Part shown: in pieces, positions 52,163-61,718 of the stretch
How positions within the stretch are numbered: the stretch's first letter is position 1
How the letters are laid out: the number at the start of each line of letters is the position of its first letter
From: Roseiarcus sp036489975
GTDB taxonomy: Bacteria > Pseudomonadota > Alphaproteobacteria > Rhizobiales > Beijerinckiaceae
NCBI GenBank assembly: GCA_036489975.1
Contig: DASXES010000025.1
Coordinates: 4,772 to 68,771, forward strand
DNA length: 64,000 nt
Reading direction: 5' to 3'
Program-made: the position numbers and the translations under genes
The notes under the pieces: generated by a model
Seen by the model: only the letters and a program-made list of their open reading frames with translations
Databases searched by the model: none
Told to the model about the DNA's origin: nothing

Positions 52163-52465
52163 ATGTCCAAGATCGATCGCCACAGCGACTTCACGCCCTC
52201 GCTCTCGACACGGGAACAGCGCATTGTCATGCGCATCCTCGGGTGCAGCGTCGAGGAGCTCGGGACGGACAAGGCGATCAAGCGCGTCGAAACCGAATTG
52301 CGCCGCGCCAAGCGCGCCCGCTCGCGAAAGCTCTATGGATTCTGGAGCGCCATCCTCGTCCGAATCGAAACGGAAATTGAATCGAACGGGCGACGGAACA
52401 TCAGCCCAGCACAAAGCGCCCAGCCCATAGCCACGGCGGGTCACGACGGGCGCGCACAGGATTAG
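52163..52465 (+). CDS. Small plasmid-type protein, unknown
   Basis: The 100-residue product starts MSKIDRHSDFTPSLSTREQR and has a helical middle (GTDKAIKRVETELRRAKRAR) and a low-complexity end. There is no clear ribosome binding site close to the ATG. No family is recognised; coding nature rests on composition and length only. Confidence 0.45.
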   Translation: MSKIDRHSDFTPSLSTREQRIVMRILGCSVEELGTDKAIKRVETELRRAKRARSRKLYGFWSAILVRIETEIESNGRRNISPAQSAQPIATAGHDGRAQD

Positions 52466-52479
52466 GGGCGCGCGATGTT

Positions 52480-53170
52480 CGCGGTTGGGGCAGAGGCCGT
52501 TCGGACCCCCACCCCCGAGAGGCATCCGCCGCCGACTGTCCCCCGTCGCGGCGTCAGCCTTCTGCTCGACCCCATGGCCTCGGGTGGGTCTCGGCGTCAA
52601 CGTCCTTCTCGTGATCCTTTGTGGATAGGCATCGACGGCGCCGTGGGCTGCAGCGAGGAAGCAGCCTGCCAGAACGCCATGACACTGAGAACACATGCTG
52701 GGAAATGCAGCGCCGCCCATCGGCCAAGGGTCCCCATGTTTCCGTCTCATCCCCGAAGGGGCCCGGACGATGGCGGCGCAACCCTGAAACCTTCCGGATC
52801 AGCCTAGAAACGACCGCCCCCGACTGCCGAGGACTTCCCCCGACAGTCTGAGCACGCGTATGGCGGCCGCCTTGTCTTCACGAGGGAGAACGCCTGAAAC
52901 GGCCTCAGCCATGCGCGTGACGGCGCCAGCTCGGCGGAATCGGACGCTTCCTATCTGGGAACAGGCCGAAACCCGCGCCTGGTGACGGTTTCCGCGACGC
53001 CTTCAAGGAGCGGAGGCAAGGGCGGCGCCCTCCAATTGGGGGGAGCGAAGCGGATCCCACGCTTTGGGGTGGACGTCGCGGTCAATGTGCGATGGCCATT
53101 GTCGAAAATCCTTCTCATCTCGCGCCTTCGAGAGCGCCGCAACGAGACCCATCACCAGCTCATATCCCTC
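52480..53170 (-). pseudogene. Degraded inverted copy of the gene at 53460
   Basis: Read on the minus strand, 53087-53170 matches the leader and start of the 53460 gene (GGCCATTGTCGAA, CCAGCTC, TCCCTCGG in inverted order). The stretch 52481-52745 matches its end: AAAHGAVDAY against AAAHGAIDAY, GVEQKADA against GVEQKAAA, and the same downstream VGAEAVRTP-coding sequence. The copy stops after five codons in its start frame and the middle is not recognisable. Together with the intact gene it forms a large imperfect inverted repeat centred near 53280. Confidence 0.7.
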
Positions 53171-53459
53171 GGTTATGCGCGGCTTAAGCCCAACCCATTC
53201 GGCCGGCAACGGCTGCGCACGACGATTTTCCCCTTCGGCCCCCCAGGAATAAGGCCAAGAAAGAATTGCTCATGAAGAGGGGGGCCGAATTCCTCGCGAA
53301 ACAAAATCGCCTCCCGTCGCCGTCCTCCGCTGACGCTTCGGCCCTTCGCTTCGCTCCGGGTGCAGGCCGCCCGGGCCGGGCTTCTTTCAGCCGCACCGAG
53401 GGACACGAGCTGGCGATGGGCCAGCGGCCCACGGCGCAAGACGAGAAGGATCTTCGACA

Positions 53460-54029
53460 ATGGCCACGAACCGCTCCAAGCCCGCCCACAAGCGCGAAAC
53501 CCGCATCCCCGTCAGCTTCGAGACCGCCGCCCAGCTCTGCCCCCACCAGGGCGTCGCGGAAAACGTCGCCCAGGCCTTCGGCCTCATCGTCCCCGAATAC
53601 GACGCCATCCGCACCGAGCACACGACCGCCGTCAAGCGCATGGCCAAGGCCTTCGAAGGCTCCCTCAACGACAAGGCGACCGCCATGCACTTCCAGCGCA
53701 TTGTCGGGTCCCTCGTCTCCTCCGCAGTCGGGGCGGGCCGCTTCTACTCCGAAAAGGTCACTCAGGCCCGCGACGCCACTGCCCGCGCCGCCGATGGCGG
53801 CAGCGACGAACATGGGACCCCGATCGGCCTCGATAGCAAGGCGCAGCGCACCCGCGAGTTCGCAGCCGACATGGCGATGCAGGCCTTCGCCCTCCTCGCC
53901 GCAGCCCACGGCGCCATCGACGCCTACAAGGAGCTCACCGGAGAAGACTGGAAAGCCTACGAGGCTCCCGTCGATGCCGGAGTCGAGCAGAAGGCGGCCG
54001 CCTCTCAGATGGGAGCCTTCGGGGGCTGA
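53460..54029 (+). CDS. Plasmid-type protein, unknown function
   Basis: The 189-residue product is mostly helical, with a basic start (ATNRSKPAHKRETRIPVSFE). Features are VSSAVGAGRFYSEKVTQARD, DMAMQAFALLAAAHGAIDAY and an end GVEQKAAASQMGAFGG. No signal peptide or membrane segment is present. I recognise no named family. A degraded inverted copy lies just upstream, which shows the gene was duplicated in this element. Its leader (53280-53459) is GC-rich and contains CGCTTCGCTCCGG, faintly like the structured elements further left. Confidence 0.7.
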   Translation: MATNRSKPAHKRETRIPVSFETAAQLCPHQGVAENVAQAFGLIVPEYDAIRTEHTTAVKRMAKAFEGSLNDKATAMHFQRIVGSLVSSAVGAGRFYSEKVTQARDATARAADGGSDEHGTPIGLDSKAQRTREFAADMAMQAFALLAAAHGAIDAYKELTGEDWKAYEAPVDAGVEQKAAASQMGAFGG

Positions 54030-54120
54030 CGCCCCGAGGGGCGGGGTCCGAACGGCCTCCGCCCCAACCGCTCCGTTCCCGGGCGCCGCGAGTCGCGCCG
54101 ACCTCGCCTGCGACGGTCCC

Positions 54121-54252
54121 ATGGCCATGGCAACCCAGGCCCTCGCCGAGCGCGTGAAGACCGGCGAACGCATCGTTTGCATGTGCTGGTGCTGGCCCAA
54201 GCCATACCACGGAACTCTCATCATTGACGAAATCAAGCGACGGCTAGAATGA
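54121..54252 (+). pseudogene. Possible C-terminal fragment of a DUF4326-like protein
   Basis: A 43-residue frame, MAMATQALAERVKTGERIVC then CWCWPKPYHGTLI, resembles the C-terminal C-x-C-x-P-x2-C-H-G motif of DUF4326 proteins, with the last cysteine replaced by Tyr. The N-terminal two thirds of the family are missing. It could be a real mini-protein instead. Confidence 0.35.
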
Positions 54253-54267
54253 GCGCGGTCAATCCAG

Positions 54268-54933
54268 TCAATTCGGCCTGTCTGTTGTCAAATCCGCCAG
54301 CCGGCACATTTCGACAGTTTTTCCTTCCGCCGTCCGAACTATCACCGGCTGAACCCAACATCGGTCGAGCGCTTCGAGCATGGCCTGGCGCGCCGCGCTC
54401 TCCTTCGCATTCCACCATTGCGTCGTGGCGACGCCGGCGATGAACACCGCCACGGCGCCAGCCGCCACCCATGCCGCCAGTCGCCATGCGTACAGACGAT
54501 GGCGCGCTTTCTGTTCGAAGATCAGCCATTGAGGGCAACCTTCCACAACCGCCTTCGACATTCGGGCCTGGATCCCCGCAACCGATTGATCGACCATCTG
54601 TTGGGCGTGCGCGCTCGCCACACCGGCGTCCTCGGAGGCGCGATGCGCCATCGCGAGCGCATTCGAGGCCGCCTCGACCAAACGTTCGACTCGAATCCGA
54701 TCGGCGTCGCCTTCCCGACGCACCTTTTCCAAAAGTGCCTCAAGATCGCCGAGCGTCGCAAGATTGGTCCGCCCCGTCTCCTCGATCGCCTTCAGAAGCG
54801 CCTGCACGAACCGGCCCTCCAGCGCGTCCGCATGCAGGCCCCAATCGAGCGCGGCCCGCTCGACCCTCGCAATCTCTTCGGCAAGACCGCAGTTGCGACG
54901 CCCTGCCGGCGTGGCCGCCCCGGCGGGGAGCAT
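54268..54933 (-). CDS. Coiled-coil membrane protein of the mobilisation region
   Basis: The 221-residue protein has long helices rich in Ala, Glu and Arg (residues about 15-130), one membrane segment (AAWVAAGAVAVFIAGVATT) and a short C-terminal domain EALDRCWVQPVIVRTAEGKT. It resembles mobilisation accessory proteins with one C-terminal membrane anchor, but I cannot name the family. It follows the P-loop ATPase gene by 40 bp on the same strand and is the last gene of a minus-strand operon from 56937. Confidence 0.65.
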   Translation of the reverse strand: MLPAGAATPAGRRNCGLAEEIARVERAALDWGLHADALEGRFVQALLKAIEETGRTNLATLGDLEALLEKVRREGDADRIRVERLVEAASNALAMAHRASEDAGVASAHAQQMVDQSVAGIQARMSKAVVEGCPQWLIFEQKARHRLYAWRLAAWVAAGAVAVFIAGVATTQWWNAKESAARQAMLEALDRCWVQPVIVRTAEGKTVEMCRLADLTTDRPN

Positions 54934-54973
54934 CTCGAAGACGCCCCCCTCTCCACTTTCCCGGCGACGGCGC

Positions 54974-55792
54974 TCACCCGCCCGTTCCTGTCGCGTCGGA
55001 CCGAGTCTCCGGCAACCAGGTCGGCGGAATTCGGGCCGCCATTGTCGGAAAGTCCACGTTCCACCACTTCCGAACCCGAGCCCGGTCGAACAGCGAAAGC
55101 GTCCTCCCGTCCGCGCCCGGCTTCCCGGTCATAGCATCGGCGAACCGGAGCTTTCGATCCGTAACCTCCGCCATACAGCTCAGGAGCGGCATCGTCAGCA
55201 ATTCCGCCCCTTTCACCGTCGCCCGCGCCACGCTCGGATGCCTGTCCATCTGCTCAAACGCGAAGTCGACCGACCTCCCGGTCAGAACCAAGCCTCCGTT
55301 CCTCACGATAAGAACCGCCTCGGGCGCAAACAAATCGTCGCGGTCGAAGCGATCCAGATAGTCAAGATCGGCTATGTCCGGCCCCACCACATGAACCACG
55401 ACCAGTCTCACGCCCAACTCTTCCAGCGTCGCCGCCACCGGCACATCCTTGATGAGCCTCGCCAGCAGCGTATCGCCGCCGCCCACATCGAGCACGGCGT
55501 CGTAACACCGCTCGCCGAGTTCGATGAACCTCGCCTCGAGCCACGCCTTCACATCCTCGGGATCGGAAGACCGGGGCCGGATCGCATCCGTGTGGAACAC
55601 CGACATATTGTTCGTCTCATTCAATTGATCGGCGTCCCAGATGGCGAAGTTCCCTCCCCGCTCCTGCAAATGCTGCGTCAGAGCATTCAGAAACGAAGTC
55701 TTGCCGACGCGCTGACGCCCGACGACAATCATCAATACGGGCTTCCGCCCGGCTTCATTATGGTTTTCCAAGTCTCTTTCTCCAATCAACAT
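54974..55792 (-). CDS. ParA/VirC1-like P-loop ATPase
   Basis: The 272-residue protein has Walker A IVVGRQRVGKTSFLNALTQH near residue 23 and Walker B-like VLDVGGGDTLLARL near 103. Further strands are LVVVHVVGPDIADLDYL and AVLIVRNGG. The GxxxxGKT/S loop lacks the early signature Lys of true ParA. Such ATPases sit beside relaxase genes and help DNA processing, as VirC1 does in Agrobacterium; that role is inferred. It overlaps the upstream gene by 35 bp; a later in-frame ATG at residue 21 is less likely because it lies at the P-loop. Confidence 0.75.
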   Translation of the reverse strand: MLIGERDLENHNEAGRKPVLMIVVGRQRVGKTSFLNALTQHLQERGGNFAIWDADQLNETNNMSVFHTDAIRPRSSDPEDVKAWLEARFIELGERCYDAVLDVGGGDTLLARLIKDVPVAATLEELGVRLVVVHVVGPDIADLDYLDRFDRDDLFAPEAVLIVRNGGLVLTGRSVDFAFEQMDRHPSVARATVKGAELLTMPLLSCMAEVTDRKLRFADAMTGKPGADGRTLSLFDRARVRKWWNVDFPTMAARIPPTWLPETRSDATGTGG

Positions 55793-56510
55793 CGATCGGG
55801 TTGTTGGGATCTCCCACCCGGTCTCTCACCCACGAGTCAAAACGCGCCAACAACCGTTGCTTGAGCACACGCGCCCACCCAACCTCGTCCACCCCCGGCA
55901 ACTCCCAGGACCGTTCCTCGCCCGGCCTGATAAACAGCCGGATATCGAGCGGCTCTCCCTTGAACTCCACCGTGAAAAACTCGGCTGGAACCTTGTCCTC
56001 GAAGCCGCCCGTCAACACCGGACCTCCCGGCATTAGCCGGATCGCGCCGCCCTCATCTCCGCCTCCGACGATAGCGACCGCTGTCCCCGCCTTCGGCGGG
56101 GAGACCAGCGACGGCGGAGGCGGCGGCGGGGGAGGCTGCCGGTCAGACAGCGGCGCCGGGAACGATCCCGTGAAACGAGACGGCATGTTGCGGCGCGGGT
56201 CGCGGGCGCGCTCGAACGCGCGCGCCGCTTCCGCCTTGGCTTCCAGCGCAGCAAGCCGCGCCTTCTTCTTCTGCACGCGTAAGAACGTCTGCCGCGCGGT
56301 CCTCGCCGTAATCGCCTTCCCCTGACAAAGCTTCAGGTTGAGAGCCGCGAACCGCGCCAGCATGGATTCCCACGGAATTCCAAGCCCGCTCAGTTTCTTG
56401 GCTTCGATCAGTTCATCGTGCTGATCGAATAGGAACCAGAACAGCGACGAATGGCATGGAGATCGACGGGCTGCGGCGACGACCGCGTCCCTTCCAGACC
56501 CCACGCTCAT
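55758..56510 (-). CDS. Mobilisation-region protein with Pro-rich linker, unknown
   Basis: The 250-residue protein has an N-terminal helical part of about 100 residues (FWFLFDQHDELIEAKKLSGL, ITARTARQTFLRVQKKKARL), possibly DNA-binding. A linker with eight consecutive prolines follows, then a C-terminal domain with FFTVEFKGEPLDIRLF. The pattern T-A-R-T-x3-RVxK recurs in plasmid proteins near transfer genes, but I cannot name a family. The ATG overlaps the preceding gene stop in ATGA, and its end overlaps the ParA-like gene. Confidence 0.6.
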   Translation of the reverse strand: MSVGSGRDAVVAAARRSPCHSSLFWFLFDQHDELIEAKKLSGLGIPWESMLARFAALNLKLCQGKAITARTARQTFLRVQKKKARLAALEAKAEAARAFERARDPRRNMPSRFTGSFPAPLSDRQPPPPPPPPSLVSPPKAGTAVAIVGGGDEGGAIRLMPGGPVLTGGFEDKVPAEFFTVEFKGEPLDIRLFIRPGEERSWELPGVDEVGWARVLKQRLLARFDSWVRDRVGDPNNPIDVDWRKRLGKP

Positions 56511-56937
56511 CCGAGCCCCACCTCCCGGCTGAACGGCTTAAACGCCGTCTCCATCGCCCAAGCCACATCCTCGTCGCCTGCCGCTGGAACCCGAAAGGCT
56601 CCCGGCCCGGAACCCCCGGTTTCGAGAAAGCGATGAGACCCGCGATGTCCCTGTCCGTCGCGACATCGGATCGAAGCGCCGGCATCCGCGCCACATGCGC
56701 GCCATGCTCGATCGCCCCAACGTGGTGGCGTAGGCGCAGCGCCCCTTCCTCATAGCGACACAAGCCGGTCCCAACAGTGTCCCCATCCGCCACCGCCGAA
56801 TTTACGCCTCGCGCGCGCATGACCTCCGTCAACCAACGCGCCCAGAGCGTCTTTCCCGACTTGCATCGGCCCAAGGCCAGGATCAGGCGTCGGCGCGGAG
56901 GCGTCGCTTCAATGTTCATCGCTGCATTCGTCGTCAT
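56507..56937 (-). pseudogene. P-loop ATPase of the mobilisation operon, frameshifted
   Basis: The start MTTNAAMNIEATPPRRRLIL leads to Walker A ALGRCKSGKTLWARWL. The reading then loses similarity. A second frame ending at 56507 contains GDEDVAWAMETAFKPFSREV and its stop overlaps the next start in ATGA, which shows that this was the original C-terminus. The break lies somewhere between about 56640 and 56760. Translated as is, the start frame runs on to 56413 through the next gene. It was probably a ParA/VirC1-like protein, now inactive. Confidence 0.6.
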
Positions 56938-57092
56938 GGGTCCATCCCCGTGGTGAGGAGTGCGACCTCGCCTCCTCACCGACCCATCAGACGCGCCAGC
57001 GGCGCGAACGGGAAATCGCTTTTTTTGCCTCCGGCTTCGCCCCCCGGCATCGCCGCTTTCGCGGCTTCCCGACGCTGTCAGACGCTCCGCGC

Positions 57093-57147
57093 TTCACTCG
57101 GTATTCAGTCGAGTCTCAGTCGAGCTTCACTCGCGCTTCAGTCGGCT
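57093..57147 (+). repeat. Five 11-bp iterons
   Basis: Exact-period units TTCACTCGGTA, TTCAGTCGAGT, CTCAGTCGAGC, TTCACTCGCGC and TTCAGTCGGCT fit the consensus YTCASTCGNNN. They sit in the 458-bp gap (56938-57395) between the minus-strand mobilisation operon and the plus-strand relaxase side. An 11-bp spacing puts every copy on the same DNA face, as in protein-binding iterons. Confidence 0.75.
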
Positions 57148-57190
57148 GGCTCGAAAAACAGCTACATGGACGAATGCACCTGTGGTGCAG

Positions 57191-57209
57191 GTCCGCCCGC
57201 ACGGCGGAC
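57191..57209. promoter_or_regulatory. Perfect 7-bp hairpin beside the iterons (oriT candidate region)
   Basis: GTCCGCC (57191-57197), loop CGCAC, GGCGGAC (57203-57209). It lies 43 bp after the iterons in the divergent transfer-gene gap. An inverted repeat near iterons is the usual layout of a relaxase recognition site, but no known nic sequence was matched. Confidence 0.4.
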
Positions 57210-57395
57210 GAAGAAAGACTGCCTCCGGCGGGCGAGCGAAAAACGGAAGGACCGCGAATTTAGCGTTCCTGTTCGCGCAGACGCCCCTCATCCTCGAAGG
57301 ACGATCGGGAATGGTTCCCGAGCGGGAGGCGGCCAAGAGCACGCCTCGCACGCCGCTCTGGCGACGCAAGCCAAGCTTCTGAAGAGGATCAGGTT

Positions 57396-58068
57396 ATGTC
57401 ATCGGAAACCAACGCGCATGACGGCTAGGCTGCCGGTTTGCCGACTGAATTCAAGTTCGATGAAAGCCCCGTTCGCGCCGTCATGAAGGACGGAGAACCT
57501 TGGTTCCTCGTCAAGGATGTCTGCGACATCCTCGAACACTCCAATCATCGCATGGCTGTGGCCAACCTCGATGACGATGAAAAGGGGGTAAGCATTATTG
57601 ACTCCCTTGGAGGTCCCCAAGAGACGACGATCATCAACGAATCCGGCTTGTGCCTTCACAAGCCGAAAGCCTGAGGCCAAACGCTTCCGCAGATGGGTCA
57701 CGGGCGACGTCCTGCCCCGAATTCGCAAGACCGGCCGGTACTCCATCCCAGACACGCCCTTCATGGGCCTCTCGGGGGAGGAAGTCGAATACGAACGCTG
57801 GCTCCTCGAACGCGCCCTTCTCGACGCCCAGGTGATCGCCGTCGAAATGCAGCGCATCGGCGTCCACTTCCAGCAGATGATCACCGACGACCCGGAACTC
57901 GGCGCCGCCCGGGCGGGCGAACACCTCACCGAATATCACCACGCCATCCGCGACAACGTCTACCGCGCGATCGACTTCCTCAGGCGCGCCGAGCCCGGTT
58001 CACGCTGGTATCGCGGAAAGACAGCACGTCCGGCGGGCCGTCCCAAGAACCTGCGCGATATTCAATAA
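57396..58068 (+). pseudogene. BRO-family antirepressor-like gene, nonsense and frameshift
   Basis: ATG 57396, well placed after AGAGGATCAGG, reads MSSETNAHDG and hits an in-frame TAG at 57426. The same frame then gives the BRO-N domain (TEFKFDESPVRAVMKDGEPW, KDVCDILEHSNHRMAV) up to INESGL. Near 57650 the frame shifts: the next part TSRKPEAKRFRRWVTGDVLP continues in another frame to 58068. BRO-N proteins bind DNA and are typical of phages and plasmids. The C-terminal part (EEVEYERWLLERALLDAQVI) is helical. With two lesions the gene is dead. Confidence 0.75.
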
Positions 58069-58077
58069 TCGCTGTCA

Positions 58078-58109
58078 CCGAGGGCTCAGTCTTTTGACCG
58101 AGCCCTCGG
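58078..58109. terminator. Strong stem-loop after the BRO pseudogene
   Basis: CCGAGGGCTC plus GTC pairs with GAC plus GAGCCCTCGG around a TTTT loop: 13 pairs and one A-C mismatch. No T-tract follows on either strand, so it is a non-canonical terminator or a DNA/RNA structural site. It lies 105 bp before the gene upstream of the relaxase. Confidence 0.5.
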
Positions 58110-58213
58110 CGCCATCCTCGTCCCTATCCTCGTGCGCCGGCGTCGTATCTCGGTTTCCTGTTCGCGCCGATCACTGCCACCGTTGGCTCCGGATCCAACT
58201 GGAGAGCTGACCC

Positions 58214-58579
58214 ATGGCCGCGACCGCCCGCGAACCCCTCGAGACCGCCCTGACCCGCGTCGCCGACGACCTGATCGCGCTCCGCGAGGCGGTCGACAAA
58301 ATAGACCACGGTCAGAACGCGCTGCTCGCCAACGGCGAATCCCTCTCAGGACAGATCGAAAGCCTGTCGGGCTTGATCGCCCATATGATCGAGGTGCTGA
58401 CGCCGGAAAGGCTCGAACAGGAAGGCCCCAGCATCGCTGATCTGCTCGCCCGCATCCTCACCCAGCAATCCGGCATGATCCTCCTTCTGCGCGAGACGCA
58501 TGCCATCCTGGCACGCCTCGATCCCGCCGCGCGCGTCGCGCCTGACGCCGCTCCTGCCAACGGCGCCGGCCACGCCTGA
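58214..58579 (+). CDS. Small helical protein preceding the relaxase
   Basis: The 121-residue product is almost entirely helical with heptad-like pattern (TALTRVADDLIALREAVDKI, QIESLSGLIAHMIEVL, ILTQQSGMILLLRETHAIL). There is no DNA-binding motif I can name. It ends two bases before the relaxase ATG, a tight operon, so a relaxosome accessory function is plausible. The gene itself is intact, unlike the relaxase. Confidence 0.65.
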   Translation: MAATAREPLETALTRVADDLIALREAVDKIDHGQNALLANGESLSGQIESLSGLIAHMIEVLTPERLEQEGPSIADLLARILTQQSGMILLLRETHAILARLDPAARVAPDAAPANGAGHA

Positions 58580-58581
58580 CC

Positions 58582-61500
58582 ATGCTCAATTTCGCAAAGC
58601 TCTCCGCCGCCAGCGACGGCGCGCTCATCCGCGCCTACATGACCCAGGACAAACCCGAGCCGGAATCGCTTCAAGTCCACGGCGTCGCCACCGACGGCCG
58701 AGACCTCGAAACGGGACAGCGGCTGACGGCCTATTACATCGGCCGGGGTGAGCGGGCGAACTGGCGACCAGACATGGCGCCAGCGGTCGCGGCGGCGCTC
58801 GGTATCGCCAGCACGCGGTCCGAGCCACGCGACGGCCAGCTCGACGCCCTGTTCGAAGCCCGTCGCGCCGATACGGGCTCCGACTGGAGCGAGCATGTCC
58901 GGAAAAACTCCGGCTTCGACTTCGTCTTCGCCCCTCACGAGTCTGTATCGCTGGCGGCCGAGTTCGCCCCGACCGAGGCTGAACGGAAGATCCTTCGCAA
59001 CGCCATCCACGCCGCGAGCGACGACGCGCTCCGCTACGCATCTCGCGATCTCGGAGTCGCCCGCAAGGGGCACGCGGGAGAGAAGGGCTCCGAGCAGGGC
59101 GAGATCGGCTGGGTGACGTTCGCCCATGACGCCGCGCGGCCGACGCTCGCCGTCCAGAACGGGCCCAATGGGGCGACCTATCTCATGGACGCGCCGATCG
59201 CCGGCGATCCGCACTATCACCTGCACAATTTCATACCGAACCTCGTCGTCACGGACGACGGCCGGGTCGGCTCGATCGACTCGAAGGCGCTGACCGCCCA
59301 CAAGGTTCACGAATACGGGGCGTTCTTCCAGGCGCGCCTCGCCGATCGGCTGCGGGCGCTCGGGGTTCGTGTCGGTGTGGATGCCGACGCCGAAGCCGTC
59401 GTCGCCCTCGACATCCCCGAAACCGCCGTCACGACCTTCTCGAAGCGCGACCGGCAGGTGATCGGCGACGAGAAGCGCTACGCCGAAGACAACGCCATGG
59501 CCTGGGACGAGCTGTCGCTCGAGCGCAAGAAACAGCTGCTGCACGAAGCCAGCGCCACCGGGCGGCTCGGCAAGACGAAGGAGGAAGCCCATTCCGTCTG
59601 GCGCGAGCAGGCGGCGGCGATCGGTTGGACGCCACAAACCGTTCTCGGCGCAACCGCGCCGGCGGAGCGGGGCGCGGCCGAGCGGCACGAGTGCGCCTAT
59701 GCTCTCGCTTCGGCCTCGTTGTCGGCCGAGTTCCTGACGGCCGCGGTTCTCGACGCCGAGCGGCTGCGGGTCCATGCCGCCCGCGGCTTGATCGAGGCCA
59801 GCGCGATGGGCGGCCGGGATGACGTCGATGCCGTCGTGGCGTTGTTCGAAGCGCGCGGCTTCGTCCATGACGGCGGTTCCGTCGCCCTGATCTTCGGCAT
59901 CCATGAGGGAAAACTTCGGTTCAGCCATACTGAGCAACTCCGGATCGAGCGCAACGTGGCGGAAAAGTCGCGCGCCGCCGCGATCGACAAAACCGGCGCC
60001 CTCCCCGACGCTGCGATACGGACGGCGATCAAGGCCGCCGAGGCGGGCGACGCCTCGATCCGCTTCACGAGAGAGCAGCGGGCCGCGATCCATGCGCTGG
60101 GCGGCGGCGGCAACCTCTCGCTGCTCACCGGCGTCGCGGGATCGGGCAAGACCACCCTCCTCAAACCGCTGGTCGACGCCTGGCATGAAGACGGACGGAA
60201 GGTGATCGGCATGTCGACCGCCTGGCGGCAGGCGGACGCTTTGAAAGAGACCGGGGCCGACGAGACATGGGCGCTCCAGCGCTCCTCAATGCGATCGACA
60301 CCGGCGAATTCGAGGCGGACGCCACAACCGTTCTCGTCGTCGACGCGATCAGCCAGATCGGGCCTCGTCCCATGCTGCGGCTGCTCGAGCTGCAGGCCAG
60401 GACCGGCATGACGATCAAGATGCTCGGCGACCGGGAACAGGTCCAGTCGATCGAGGCCGGCGACACCATCGCGCTCCTGAAGCGCGTTCTCCCTAAGACC
60501 GCCCTGCCCGAGGTTCTGACCGCCGTCCGGCAGAAGGCCGACCACGACCGCAAGATCGCCGCCCTGTTCCGCGAGGGCGAAGCCGAAAAGGCCTTCCTGA
60601 AACGCGAGGACGGAACGGCCAAGCTGCTCGAGGGCGATTACGACCAGGTCGTGCGCCAGATCGCCGACCTTTACATCGCCCGCGACGACGTCCTGAAGGG
60701 CCCAGGACCCGGGCGCCGGGATCACCATCACCACCCTCACCAGCGCAGAAGCGGGCGACATCAGCCGGGCGATCCGCGAGCGCCTGAAGGCGCGCGGCGA
60801 GATCGGGACCGACGAGCAGACCTACAAGGCGGTCGTCTATCGCGGCGACAAGCCGGAGTTCTTCAACCTGCCGATCGCCACCGGTGATCGGCTTAGGATG
60901 TACCGCAAGACCATGACCCAAATCGACGGCAAGCGCGCTACGATCGGCAATAACGGCGACATCGTCGAGGTTGTCCGCAAAACCGCCGCCGGCGTCGTCC
61001 TCAGGAACGCGCGCGGCCAGACCGCGGAGATCGACTGAAAGCGCCTATCCGATCCGGGGACCGGACGGCTTCTCCTCGGCTTTGGCCGCGCCTTCACGAT
61101 CGACGCCGCCCAGGGCATGAGCACCAGGGGCGAGCACATCAACGCCCTTCCCCACGGGACAGGCGCGACTACACCTTCAAGACCTATACGGCCGAAAGCC
61201 GCGCGACTAGCCGCACCCACACCCTGATCGCCAAGGCCGCCGTCCATGCCGCAGTCCAGCGCTCGCGGGCGCTCGGCGACGTCACACCCATGACCGAGGA
61301 CGATCTGTGGGAACGCGTCGCAAGGGACGCGTCGGCGAAACCGTACAAGGCCCTCGCCCTCGATCTCGCCGGCAAGGCCTATACTCGGCACGACAAGGCC
61401 GTCGAAAGGGGGCTCGCGACCCATAACCGAATCGAAAAGGCCGCGCAGGATCGGCCGACCTTGCGCGTCGAAATAAAAGCGGCCTACGAAGAGGGGTGCG

Positions 61501-61718
61501 TTCGTCAGGCCTTCACGCGCCAGCGCGACATGCTCCTCGACCTTGCCGGCGTCATTGATGATCGCCTCAAGCGCGCGCTCGAGGCGATCGCCGATCACGC
61601 CAAAGCCATAGCGGCGGCCATCCGAGCGAAACCGGAGGCCGGCGCTCCCGCGGTCGACGACCCCCGCAACCAGCCGCCGGCGCCAGCACCAACCTTGCCG
61701 GGGCCGGGGATTTCGTAA
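58582..61718 (+). pseudogene. MobF-family relaxase-helicase (TraA/TrwC-like), disrupted
   Basis: The first 565 residues are sound: LTAYYIGRGERANWRPDM, the three-His metal motif GDPHYHLHNFIPN, and helicase Walker A LTGVAGSGKTTLLKPL near residue 518. After this the gene breaks four times: a frameshift near 60275 (continuing ALLNAIDTGEF with VLVVDAISQIG), one near 60705 (continuing GAGITITTLTSAEAG), a TGA at 61036-61038 where the family expects Trp, and a frameshift near 61165. The last frame runs to 61718. The relaxase domain could still be made as a truncated protein, but strand-separating helicase function should be lost. Confidence 0.85.

Noticed and set aside
53184..54236. 350-codon minus-strand frame opposite the 53460 gene
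   Set aside because: It looks repeated because it lies in the inverted duplication; its sequence mirrors the plus-strand gene and has no motif of its own.
58582..61038. Relaxase breaks as programmed frameshifts
   Set aside because: Several independent breaks plus a nonsense codon, and no slippery heptamer with a following structure, fit decay better than recoding.
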